From Paenibacillus tianjinensis (GTDB lineage: Bacteria; Bacillota; Bacilli; Paenibacillales; Paenibacillaceae): a stretch of 64,000 nucleotides of DNA. The notes beneath the pieces were generated by a model. It did not search any database. It was not told the origin of the DNA and worked only from the letters and a program-made list of their open reading frames with translations. Below are positions 47,593-55,520 of the stretch, in pieces. The stretch is from contig NZ_CP070969.1 of NCBI RefSeq assembly GCF_017086365.1, positions 4,712,001 through 4,776,000 on the forward strand, read 5' to 3'. The stretch's first letter is position 1, and each line of letters starts with the position of its first letter. Made by a program: the position numbers and the translations under genes.

Positions 47593-47673
47593 GTTGTTCT
47601 CTCCTTTGTCTCTCAAGCTGTTATACAAGCTTCGGTCTGCTTCAACCATAATAATATTCTATAATATAATATC

Positions 47674-47713
47674 AAAAAAAACCGTCCGCCCCTGCACCAG
47701 GGTATCGAACGGC
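47674..47713 (-). terminator. Intrinsic terminator after the sigma/anti-sigma operon
   Basis: The minus strand forms CCGTTCG...CGGACGG with an inner CCCTG-GTG-CAGGG hairpin, followed by TTTTTTTT. It lies about 45 bases after the stop at 47756. Confidence 0.88.
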
Positions 47714-47755
47714 TTAATTTTGCTTTTACAAAACGGTGTGATCTGACGGCAGAGT

Positions 47756-49417
47756 TTAAGGCTGCAGCTGAACCCGCGTCTCTTTCTCCGGCTCATCGGT
47801 TGTGTAATAGAACATATAGATAGAAGCTTCTGTTCCTTTGAAATTCTTATAGACATCGATAGCTTTATTATTTCCGTCCCCGTCAAAGTTGCTCGTGACC
47901 GGTCTGCCCAGTATACGATCTTTACCCAGATTAATATGGGTTTGGTTGACTCCGCCAAAACGGTCGTCATCGCTTTGCGTCTCTACGAACAAATCGCTTC
48001 CCTGCATATAATAGGTCCACTTCACTGGATAGCCCCCGGTAGTGCGGATCAGCGTCTGTTTATGAGCAGAAATATTCGTCAGCTGGAGCGGAGACTTGTC
48101 ATCTTCATGAACAGTAACCTTGTAGCTGCCGATAAAGGTAAGCGGGGTTTGCTTATCGATCACGAGATCACTAGGACGCTCGAAGCTGAATGTCATTAAT
48201 TTAGGATCATCTTCTTTCGACCGGTACTGCATCCCCTCGATTGTCTTTCCGCCAGCTTCAAGCTTTACTTTGACATAAGGTATCCTTGGAAATTTATTAT
48301 TCTTCACTCTGACAGAGACACGGATCTGGGTGGGTGTAACCACCATACTCTCAATAGTATTCATAGTATCGCCCGGTTCCAGCGGAAGATTCAGCGCTGT
48401 TTTGATCGTTCCGCTCTCCATTTGCTTCTTGCTTAACTGCAGATCAAAGGACCAGGGTCCGGCTATACTGTGTTTCAGCTTAGTATATTGCAGCTTGTAG
48501 GCAGTTTGCCCTTTAGGAACCTCAGCTGTTTTAAAATACTGCTTCATGGTGTATTCACCGTTATCCCCCGGCGCTCCAAAGGTCCCCCCGGAAAGCGAAT
48601 TCACCTGAGTTCCTCCCTTATAGGCTACAATCATCGGGTAGGTCCATTCCTTTGCCTCAGGCTCAGCGAAAATTACTGCCGAAGACAGCAGCAGCTTACC
48701 GTCACTCTGGGTAAATGGCTGTACCTCCAGGCTTTGCATGCCTTCTTGTCCGATCTGGAAGGTCTGCAGCGCCGAAGAGCCACTGTCAAGAGAGAGTTCC
48801 TGCTCCGTTTGAGTAAAGGACTGCACTGCTGCCGCGGTCAAAGTAACCTTAGCTTCCTCCGACTTAGAGGTCCAGTCACTCTCAAAATAGCCATTGTACC
48901 GCTGGTTTTTTTCATCCCACTGCTGGTAGCTGTACTGGCCCTCGCTGCTGTTGCCTTTTTCATCCTTTAAGGACAGGCCTTTTACATTCCAAAACTCCTG
49001 ATCCGCCCGTTTCCCTACATCCAGACTATATAGAATCACCGTCCGGTTCTCATCGACAATTGCCGTTCGCAGCGTCAGCGTAACCCCGTCCCTGCTGATG
49101 GACTGCCCCAGCTGCTGGCCCAGATTCTGGTCGAGCGCAGCTTGGACGCCTTCCCTGTCGCGCAGCAGATTACCCCAATCATATTGAATGGCCGCATACA
49201 CCGGGGCGGCAGCAAGCAGTGCACTAAGGGAGGCAGCAACCGTAATTCTGCGCCAGTTTCTCGACCTGCGCGGACTAGCGGCTTCCGTAGTGCCAACCCT
49301 TAAGGATGCAGCATGCGCCGCTTGCTCTACCCGGTCCCACATGCTGTCAAAATCCGGATAGTTAACAGCGTGTTCTTTATTTAATTGACGCTCCAGCATA
49401 TTTTCCAGCTTCTTCAT
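47756..49417 (-). CDS. DUF4179-type anti-sigma factor, membrane-anchored
   Basis: A 553-residue protein with a short cytoplasmic N-terminus (MKKLENMLERQLNKEHAVNY and DFDSMWDRVEQAA, likely the sigma-binding helix), a single transmembrane segment near 62-78 (ITVAASLSALLAAAPVYA), and a large extracytoplasmic region. Residues 85-200 resemble DUF4179 (SISRDGVTLTLRTAIVDENR), followed by beta-rich domains. It should hold its partner sigma factor at the membrane. The gene overlaps the sigma gene by 41 bases. The extracytoplasmic length suggests a sensory role; the signal is unknown. Confidence 0.8.
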   Translation of the reverse strand: MKKLENMLERQLNKEHAVNYPDFDSMWDRVEQAAHAASLRVGTTEAASPRRSRNWRRITVAASLSALLAAAPVYAAIQYDWGNLLRDREGVQAALDQNLGQQLGQSISRDGVTLTLRTAIVDENRTVILYSLDVGKRADQEFWNVKGLSLKDEKGNSSEGQYSYQQWDEKNQRYNGYFESDWTSKSEEAKVTLTAAAVQSFTQTEQELSLDSGSSALQTFQIGQEGMQSLEVQPFTQSDGKLLLSSAVIFAEPEAKEWTYPMIVAYKGGTQVNSLSGGTFGAPGDNGEYTMKQYFKTAEVPKGQTAYKLQYTKLKHSIAGPWSFDLQLSKKQMESGTIKTALNLPLEPGDTMNTIESMVVTPTQIRVSVRVKNNKFPRIPYVKVKLEAGGKTIEGMQYRSKEDDPKLMTFSFERPSDLVIDKQTPLTFIGSYKVTVHEDDKSPLQLTNISAHKQTLIRTTGGYPVKWTYYMQGSDLFVETQSDDDRFGGVNQTHINLGKDRILGRPVTSNFDGDGNNKAIDVYKNFKGTEASIYMFYYTTDEPEKETRVQLQP

Positions 49418-49937
49418 AATGCTCACCCTTCCATTCTTCATCTTGTATTCCGGCTTCCAGCAGAATCCGCCTCATCATTTTCAGTCCCTTGTGCTGTCTT
49501 GATTTTGCTGTACCGAGCGGTATGGATAGTGCTTCCGAGATTTCAGCCAGACTGAAATCATGCATGTATCTTAGTGTCAGTACCGCCCGGATTTTTGCTG
49601 GAAGCTTGGACATATAAACCGCCCATTCCAGTGCTGTCTCCTTTTGTTCAATGAGCCGCTCTACCGGTGTTTCGCTGTTCCCGTTCCAAAGATGCAGATT
49701 TTCTGCGACCTTCTGCTGCAGGCTGCGTGAGCGTTTCAGATGATTCAGGCAGGCATTGACCGTGATTTTCATAATCCATGCCCGGATATATTCGACATCC
49801 TGCCACTGGCTGCGAAACACGGTGATGAACACCTCCTGGCACAGATCCTCGGCATCTGCTGCATCATGCACCATGTAGTAACAGGTCCGGTAAACAGCTT
49901 TGTTATAGGCTTCAAATAATTCGCGGTTACTCTGCAA
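49377..49937 (-). CDS. ECF RNA polymerase sigma factor
   Basis: A 186-residue ECF sigma factor. Region 2 includes FEAYNKAVYRTCYYMVHD and DAEDLCQEVFITVF; region 4 has the helix-turn-helix LRYMHDFSLAEISEALSI then GTAKSRQHKGLKMM. Such factors are released when the membrane anti-sigma protein (next gene) responds to a signal. An ECF-like -35 (TGAACCTTTTT) lies 60 bases upstream, suggesting autoregulation. The C-terminal ~25 residues beyond region 4 are acidic and non-conserved. Confidence 0.9.
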   Translation of the reverse strand: MQSNRELFEAYNKAVYRTCYYMVHDAADAEDLCQEVFITVFRSQWQDVEYIRAWIMKITVNACLNHLKRSRSLQQKVAENLHLWNGNSETPVERLIEQKETALEWAVYMSKLPAKIRAVLTLRYMHDFSLAEISEALSIPLGTAKSRQHKGLKMMRRILLEAGIQDEEWKGEHYEEAGKYAGASIK

Positions 49938-49969
49938 TTCTGGCCCTCCTTTCTTATGTGATCTGTCTA

Positions 49970-49998
49970 TTTAACAATCCGGGCCCGAAAAAGGTTCA
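49970..49998 (-). promoter_or_regulatory. Candidate ECF-type autoregulated promoter
   Basis: The minus strand reads TGAACCTTTTT (49988-49998), with GATTGTTAAAT about 16-18 bases downstream. GAAC-type -35 boxes are typical of ECF sigma factors; no CGTC -10 is seen. It lies about 50 bases before the sigma gene. A guess based on position and the GAAC box. Confidence 0.35.
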
Positions 49999-50066
49999 TT
50001 TCTTGAGCATATACATTTGCAGCTGTTCTGACCAGGGCAGGAAGCAGGTTTTGCAGAGCCGTAGAA

Positions 50067-50102
50067 CAAAAAAAAGCACACCCCGAAGGGGCGCGCTTTT
50101 TC
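50067..50102 (-). terminator. Intrinsic terminator after the GGDEF/EAL gene
   Basis: The minus strand reads AAAAAGCGCGCCCC-TTC-GGGGTGTGCTTTTTTTTG, a stem with one or two mismatches and an eight-T run, just after the stop at 50111. Confidence 0.88.
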
Positions 50103-50110
50103 ATACCAAT

Positions 50111-52546
50111 CTACTTGGATGCTTCTAACGGAAACATATACTTCTGCTTCAAATCGTCAGCAGCCAGCGGACGGCTGTAATAGTAGCCTTGAATATCCTG
50201 GCACCCGCTGTCCACCACAATTTCCAGCTGCTCTTTGGTCTCGATGCCTTCAGCGATCACCTGCATGTGCATATGCTGTGCCATCGTCAGGATGGTAGCT
50301 ACAATCGCCCGGTCATTGCTGCTGTCCGTTATGCCGCTGATGAACGACCGGTCGATCTTCACTTTATGAATAGGATACAGCTTCAAATAACCGAGAGAGC
50401 TATAGCCCGTCCCGAAATCATCCAGACTGATCCGGATTCCGCTCTTCGCCAGATCATTCAGAATTCCGCTGGACCGCGTGGCATCCATCATCATCCCTTC
50501 CGTAATCTCCAGCTCAAGGTATTTAGGAGCAAGTCCGGTCTCCCGGAGAATTTCCCGGATATCCTCAAGTAAACTGTACTGCAGAAACTGCTGGGAAGAG
50601 AGATTCACCGCCACAGGTATGAGCGGACCTCCCTCATCATGCCACTGGCGCATTTGCCGGCACGCTTCGCGGAGCACAAAGTTTCCAAGTTCCACAATCT
50701 GCCCGCTCTCTTCCGCCGCAGAAATGAACAATCCGGGAGGGAGCAATCCTTTGACAGGATGCTGCCAGCGTACGAGCGCCTCCACCCCTATAATCTCATT
50801 ATTATCTGCACGGATCTGTGGCTGATAGAACACCGTGAACTCGTTGCGTTCCAGCGCTTTGCGCAAATCCGCTTCCAGTTCCAGCTGCTCCAGTAATTGT
50901 CCATTCAAATCGTCTGAGAAGAACTGATAGCCGTTTCTGCCGTTCTTCTTCACCTCATACATGGCAGTATCTGCATTTTTGAGCAGTTCGCCCGCATCCT
51001 GACCATGAGCAGGAAAGAAGGCGATTCCGATACTTACGGTTACATATATTTCCCGCTCCTTTAGATAAAGCGGTTGTTCAATCGCTGCGATCATCCGCTC
51101 TGCAATAGCCGTAACATTCATATTCTCTCTGGAAAACCGGCAGAGCAGGGCGAACTCGTCTCCCCCCATCCGGCCCACTGTCAGCTGCTCATTGACTACA
51201 CTGCGGTGAATCCGACTGCTCATTTCCTGCAGGAACAGATCACCGTACAGATGCCCGAGTGAATCATTGATGATTTTGAACCGGTCAAAATCCATGACAA
51301 GTACCGCAAACGGCTCCTGGCTTCCCCGATGCACCTCAATGGTCTGTGCCAGCAGCTGATTAAACATCCGTCTGTTCGGTAATCCCGTCAGCTCATCATG
51401 GAAAGCAAGATATTGATTCTGCTCCTTAGCCCGTTTCTCTTCGGTCACATCCCGGGCAATGACATAGATTCCTGCCACCTGCCCGTCGACTACAACCGGA
51501 GCAACACTCATACCGATATCAACCGTCCGCCCGCTCTGATGGGTAATCCTCGTCTCGATGCTAGCCTGTTCTCCGGCCAAAGACTTGGCAAACAGTTCCC
51601 GGACCGGCTCCTGGTCTCTTTCTGCAACAAGCGACAGGACTGAAATCAGAGGCTGTTCCTTCAATTCCATTTCGCTGATCCCGGTGATTCTTGTTGCTGC
51701 AGGATTGGAACCGATGATCCGCAGCTTCAGGTCTACAGAGACGATAGCGTCCTGGTTGTTTTCGTAGAGCGATTTATACCATTTTTCATTGACCAGCAGC
51801 TCCGTATCTTTACTGGAGAACCGCCGGGAGATATAGATGCCGAGGATCGACAATCCCAGCGTTAGCAGTGCTCCGCCTGCAATCACATAGGCAAGCCACT
51901 TCTGGTTCAGCACCACCCCGGTATTCAGCCAGGAATGGCTGGCATGCTCGAAGGTTGCGGCCATCATTCCGGTATAGTGCATCCCCACAATGGCGGTTCC
52001 CATAACCAGACCGCTTATGAACTTTTTCCCGCGCCTGCCGTCTTCCCGGTTCACCATCAGATTAGAGGACATACCCAGAGCGGCAACGGATACAGCCAGA
52101 GCAATCACAAAAGACAGGAACACATAACCAGTCTTATAAGTAACGCCTATCTGCATCGCCGACATTCCAATATAATGCATCCCGAATATACCGCCGGCCA
52201 GCAGGATTCCGCTCCCAAAGAGCGGAAGCATTCCCCGCTTGAACAAGCTGATAACCAATAACGCCACGAATGATGCAATAATCGCAACCGTAACTGACAG
52301 TAAGACAGCCATAAGGTTGTAAGCCACCGGAACTGTCAGTTTCAAGGCCAGCATCCCGACAAAATGGGTCGACCAAATGCCCATCCCCATCATCACCGCA
52401 CCGGACCCGAGCCATAATCCGCGGCGTTTGCCCTTTGACATGCCCACAATGCCTGCTAACTCCAGAACGGTAAAGGAGGCTGCAACCGCAATCAAATATG
52501 AAAAAAACACGAGCAGCTTATCATGACTGCCATGTATATGCTCCAT
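50111..52546 (-). CDS. MHYT-PAS-GGDEF-EAL c-di-GMP protein
   Basis: An 811-residue membrane signalling protein. Seven N-terminal helices (about 10-245) carry three MHYT-type motifs: WSTHFVGM, FGMHYIGMSAM and VGMHYTGMMA, a putative sensor of gases or copper. A PAS domain follows (260-370), then GGDEF (380-545) with intact active site GRMGGDEFAL, and EAL (555-800) with VEALVRW and DDFGTGYSSLGYL. Both cyclase and phosphodiesterase sites look complete, so net activity cannot be read off. Single gene with its own terminator. Confidence 0.92.
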   Translation of the reverse strand: MEHIHGSHDKLLVFFSYLIAVAASFTVLELAGIVGMSKGKRRGLWLGSGAVMMGMGIWSTHFVGMLALKLTVPVAYNLMAVLLSVTVAIIASFVALLVISLFKRGMLPLFGSGILLAGGIFGMHYIGMSAMQIGVTYKTGYVFLSFVIALAVSVAALGMSSNLMVNREDGRRGKKFISGLVMGTAIVGMHYTGMMAATFEHASHSWLNTGVVLNQKWLAYVIAGGALLTLGLSILGIYISRRFSSKDTELLVNEKWYKSLYENNQDAIVSVDLKLRIIGSNPAATRITGISEMELKEQPLISVLSLVAERDQEPVRELFAKSLAGEQASIETRITHQSGRTVDIGMSVAPVVVDGQVAGIYVIARDVTEEKRAKEQNQYLAFHDELTGLPNRRMFNQLLAQTIEVHRGSQEPFAVLVMDFDRFKIINDSLGHLYGDLFLQEMSSRIHRSVVNEQLTVGRMGGDEFALLCRFSRENMNVTAIAERMIAAIEQPLYLKEREIYVTVSIGIAFFPAHGQDAGELLKNADTAMYEVKKNGRNGYQFFSDDLNGQLLEQLELEADLRKALERNEFTVFYQPQIRADNNEIIGVEALVRWQHPVKGLLPPGLFISAAEESGQIVELGNFVLREACRQMRQWHDEGGPLIPVAVNLSSQQFLQYSLLEDIREILRETGLAPKYLELEITEGMMMDATRSSGILNDLAKSGIRISLDDFGTGYSSLGYLKLYPIHKVKIDRSFISGITDSSNDRAIVATILTMAQHMHMQVIAEGIETKEQLEIVVDSGCQDIQGYYYSRPLAADDLKQKYMFPLEASK

Positions 52547-52664
52547 GTGCTTCTCCCTTCATACCATTCCACAAGGCTGGCGAAAACTTATATTTCACAT
52601 AAGCTACTATTATATCGGACGGATCCGGCAAAAATCCAATATATTTTTTACTGAAATCCGCATT

Positions 52665-52709
52665 AAAAAAACAGCATGGCCTCCCTTCTTTTTAGGGCTC
52701 CATACTGTC
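52665..52709 (-). terminator. Intrinsic terminator after the PAS-chemoreceptor gene
   Basis: The minus strand forms CAGTATGGAGCCCT...GGGAGGCCATGCTG with a loop AAAAAGAA, followed by TTTTTTT. It lies just after the stop at 52718. Confidence 0.85.
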
Positions 52710-52717
52710 GATTCAAG

Positions 52718-53629
52718 TTAGATGATATTGAGTACTTCACGCGCTTGGGTATCCAGCTCCTGGGCGGAAACCGCAATTCCGGTGAACTCCTTCAGAGCAG
52801 TGTCTATCTGCCGCTGTCCTTCTTCAACATTGCTCTGCACTTGATCCAGGCCGTTTGACATTCTGCTGATTTCTTCTGTGATTGCATTGACACTGTCCCG
52901 AACCTCGGCAATGGAATCCTGTACTAGACCCGACAGTTTTCTGACCTCTTTAGCCACCACATCAAAACCTCGGCCGAACTCTCCGGCATGCGCCGCCTCG
53001 ATTGCTGCGTTAAGTGCCAGAAGATGTGTCTGTGATGCAATATCACGGATGGTCTGTACCACCCCCTGAATATCACCGGCTTTATTCTGCAGATTCACTA
53101 GCGTAACTGAATTTTCGTCTGATACTCCGGCGATTTTGTCGATGCTCTGCAGCAGCTCGCGGCTCCGTTCAATGCCTTTTTCTGCGCGCTGGTTCAGACT
53201 GTCCGCCATCTGCTGCATCTTTTCCACCAATTTATTCATGTTGATCTGCCTATGTGTGATATTCGTTGCAACCTTAGTTACACCGATAACCTGCTCATTC
53301 GCTTCATCAAAAATCGGCATATATGCCGCCTCAAGCCAGACTATATTCCCTTCTGAATCCATTCGTTCAATTTTATCCTGATAGCTTGTGCCCGATAGCA
53401 GATTCTGCCAGAAAACTTCATAACCGGGGCTATCGGCAAATTCAGGAAAGCACAGCTCCCGATGATTCATCCCATACATATCCTCTGGCTTGTATTTCAT
53501 TGAACCCGCAAACACTTCATTAACATATGCCACCCTGCGGTCCAGATCAAAGCGGATCAGGGCAAGATTTTTCTCTAAAGCTTTGACAACCAGCGCATCT
53601 GTGACTGTTTGGGCTGAACCGTTCTCCAT
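52718..53629 (-). CDS. Soluble PAS domain methyl-accepting chemotaxis-like protein
   Basis: A 303-residue cytoplasmic protein with no membrane segment. A PAS domain (about 15-130; [37 protein letters not shown]) precedes a short chemoreceptor signalling region. The hairpin tip is conserved: [24 protein letters not shown] (here [20 protein letters not shown]) and [12 protein letters not shown]. Such proteins may signal to CheA/CheW; no che gene is in the window. The signalling bundle is shorter than in classic receptors. It lies upstream of the GGDEF/EAL gene and may belong to the same behavioural circuit. Confidence 0.88.
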   Translation of the reverse strand: MENGSAQTVTDALVVKALEKNLALIRFDLDRRVAYVNEVFAGSMKYKPEDMYGMNHRELCFPEFADSPGYEVFWQNLLSGTSYQDKIERMDSEGNIVWLEAAYMPIFDEANEQVIGVTKVATNITHRQINMNKLVEKMQQMADSLNQRAEKGIERSRELLQSIDKIAGVSDENSVTLVNLQNKAGDIQGVVQTIRDIASQTHLLALNAAIEAAHAGEFGRGFDVVAKEVRKLSGLVQDSIAEVRDSVNAITEEISRMSNGLDQVQSNVEEGQRQIDTALKEFTGIAVSAQELDTQAREVLNII

Positions 53630-53783
53630 AGTAATTTCTCCCTGTCTAACCTAATTTGTGATCTGTGACTTCCCGGTATCATCAAGCCGCTATATTTGTT
53701 TGTATGCTATATTAACGGTAAAACTGCAGCTTTGGATTACATACAACATCAACTTTTCTAAAATATAGCAATGTCCCCGTAAC

Positions 53784-53827
53784 AAAAGCACCCGGCGTCC
53801 ATTAAGAAGATGGATGCCGAGTGCTTT
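53784..53827. terminator. Bidirectional-type terminator hairpin
   Basis: AAAGCACCCGGCGTCCAT pairs with ATGGATGCCGAGTGCTTT (about 17 pairs, one mismatch) around TAAGAAG. A short T-run (TTTTG) follows on the minus strand. It lies about 60 bases after the stop at 53887, so it serves that gene. Confidence 0.75.
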
Positions 53828-53886
53828 GGCGGTTCAATATTGTTGTTCACTGATCTAGTTATTATCCAGTTTAAACACTATATCGT

Positions 53887-54261
53887 TCACTTTTTCGGGC
53901 CATAATCCCCGAATTTAATCCCCCACACCGAATCCTTCTGATGTGCTGCCGCCTCCTGCAGATCAGGAAGCCTCACATCCTGCGGATAATGCCGCTCCAG
54001 GTACATCACAAATCCCCGGCGCAGGCCGATTTCGTAATCCAGCTTGTTAAACTCATTCGGATGCTTCTCCATTTCCGAAAGTGAGGCTTCCCAGCTTTCC
54101 AGATCAGCAGCTTCAGAGCGGCCGTCACGCACCCGCTCCGTAAGCTCCCGCAGCTCGCGGTAAGCCCGCTTTACTTTAGAAGAATAGACCTGCTTCTGGT
54201 TCAAAAAAGTAAGCAGCGCAACCAGCAGCGCCAGTCCGCCCCATAAAATAAATGTGTTCAT
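53887..54261 (-). CDS. Small single-pass membrane protein of unknown function
   Basis: A 124-residue protein. An N-terminal transmembrane helix (TFILWGGLALLVALLTFL, residues 3-20) is followed by a charged helical region (KVKRAYRELRELTERVRDG) and a C-terminal part ending in SVWGIKFGDYGPKK. ATG 54261 follows GGAGGG; the larger frame to 54315 has no such site. I do not recognise a family. It has a terminator downstream and is separate from the upstream small gene, which has its own terminator. Confidence 0.75.
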   Translation of the reverse strand: MNTFILWGGLALLVALLTFLNQKQVYSSKVKRAYRELRELTERVRDGRSEAADLESWEASLSEMEKHPNEFNKLDYEIGLRRGFVMYLERHYPQDVRLPDLQEAAAHQKDSVWGIKFGDYGPKK

Positions 54262-54312
54262 TCCAGTTCCCTCCACGCATCGCTTATCCACCTCATTATA
54301 CACGGCAGAGCA

Positions 54313-54337
54313 CAAAAAAACCCCACAGTTCGTGGGG
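54313..54337 (-). terminator. Intrinsic terminator after the 59-residue protein gene
   Basis: The minus strand reads CCCCAC-GAACT-GTGGGG followed by TTTTTTT, a perfect 6-bp GC stem 36 bases after the stop at 54373. Confidence 0.88.
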
Positions 54338-54372
54338 CGTGTCAGAAGTTAACCTTCATTATCTTAACTCAG

Positions 54373-54552
54373 CTATTCCTTCTTCAAAATTTCATGAAGA
54401 TGCCGTTTATCGGCCTCACGCGAACGATCAAGCGCTTCAAGGTCATCCTGATCGGCCTCCGCCGCCGAAAACTCCACATCCTCTAATTTGGCTTCGTAGA
54501 GCATTTTTTGTTTGTCTGTTTTGGAGAATATTTTTGAGTTTTCTCTATCCAT
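54373..54552 (-). CDS. Small acidic charged protein, possibly YfhD-like
   Basis: A 59-residue frame (MDRENSKIFSKTDKQKMLYE at the start, ending ILKKE) with GGAGG about 11 bases before its ATG and a strong terminator after it. The middle DVEFSAAEADQDDLEALDRS, then a Lys/Arg-rich end, resembles the short YfhD-type proteins of Bacillales, which share a DVEFS...DDLEA pattern; that comparison is from memory and only moderate. Function unknown. It is probably a real gene given the signals on both sides. Confidence 0.65.
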   Translation of the reverse strand: MDRENSKIFSKTDKQKMLYEAKLEDVEFSAAEADQDDLEALDRSREADKRHLHEILKKE

Positions 54553-54591
54553 ATCGGGATCAGCCTCCGTGTTGTTCTAAAATGCAAAACT

Positions 54592-54963
54592 TCAAATCAT
54601 TCCGCCGGCATCTTCAATGATTTTTAAAGCCTGGTCAAATGAACCCGAGTCTACAACTACGGTCAGCAAAATATTTCTGCCTGTAGGACCGCCGTCTCCT
54701 CCGTGGCTCATTCCGCTCGCGCTGGAATCTGCTGCCGCCAGTATCCCCGCTGAATGGCTGTCCATCGTGGAGTTCAACGTCATGGTCGCCAGGCTGGGAA
54801 TATCTCCAGTCAGCGGGTTATTTCCCGAGTACTGCGCATTGCCGGGGTATTTACTGAAGGTGTCTATGGACATGTCGATTACACGAAGCGCCTGAAGCTT
54901 CCTGGAGACGCCTTCTGCTTCTTCGGGAGCTTTAAAATAAGCAAGTATGTTTTTTTCGGACAA
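54592..54963 (-). CDS. Small alpha/beta protein of unknown function
   Basis: About 123 residues from a TTG at 54963 (SEKNILAYFKAPEEAEGVSR start), preceded by a weak AGGGA; a GTG at 54993 is the alternative and has no ribosome site. The N-terminal strand-helix (NILAYF, then an amphipathic helix) and the C-terminal ILLTVVVDSG-SFDQALKIIEDAGG suggest a ferredoxin-like two-layer fold with a long disordered Gly/Ser/Asn-rich insert (about 35-90). Family not recognised, though general stress proteins of similar outline are known in Bacillales. Confidence 0.65.
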   Translation of the reverse strand: MSEKNILAYFKAPEEAEGVSRKLQALRVIDMSIDTFSKYPGNAQYSGNNPLTGDIPSLATMTLNSTMDSHSAGILAAADSSASGMSHGGDGGPTGRNILLTVVVDSGSFDQALKIIEDAGGMI

Positions 54964-54993
54964 GGGTAATCCCTGCTTTCTGCTGGAATGCAC

Positions 54994-55520
54994 AACGCAA
55001 ATTTACAGTGTTATTTTGTATTGAAGCATTCCGGATTATGCACATGCTCTATTTTTTATAAGCTCCTTGTGTCATCATCTGCATATTCAAAACTACTTTT
55101 TCCATTCCCAGACTCGGAATTATTACCAGTCCCCGCCAGTTCGTGCCTATATTGAACATAGGGCTAAAGAGAGCATTACTTTAGACCCATTAAAATTAAA
55201 ATATCCAAATGTTATTCATGTCATAAAAGCTTACTTAATGTCAAATAAACAGAGATACAGTTTTGATTTAGTTCTTTGTATCTAGTTTTTTTCCGAGAAT
55301 AAGCTGTGCACATGTCATATTTTACATCACAAAAGAACAAGCACTTTAGAAATCAGATAAATTTTATGTAGATTTTACATTTTACCAATGGTAAAATCTT
55401 CTTAATATTTTTCCTACTAATCTAGATGGAAATAGAAGATTAATAGAAAGGAGAATCAACCTACTGTCTACAGCGGGAAAAATTTGTATCAGAATAACAC
55501 ACATCTGGAGGGGATTACAT
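54994..55520. other. AT-rich upstream region of the subtilase
   Basis: No gene is supported; a plus-strand frame at 55067-55285 has no ribosome site. The stretch 55300-55440 is strongly AT-rich. A perfect 8-bp inverted repeat lies at 55379-55397 (listed separately). An AAAGGAG at 55446-55452 has no start codon near it other than a CTG in frame with the subtilase, so the downstream TTG is preferred. Confidence 0.5.
55379..55397. promoter_or_regulatory. ATTTTACC-AAT-GGTAAAAT palindrome, candidate operator
   Basis: A perfect 8-bp inverted repeat with a 3-base spacer, about 125 bases before the subtilase start. Its dyad fits a dimeric regulator. No recognised regulator consensus was matched, and no convincing -35/-10 pair was identified beside it. 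Confidence 0.5.

Noticed and set aside
55067-55285. 72-codon plus-strand frame before the subtilase
   Set aside because: No Shine-Dalgarno, AT-rich composition, no recognisable pattern.
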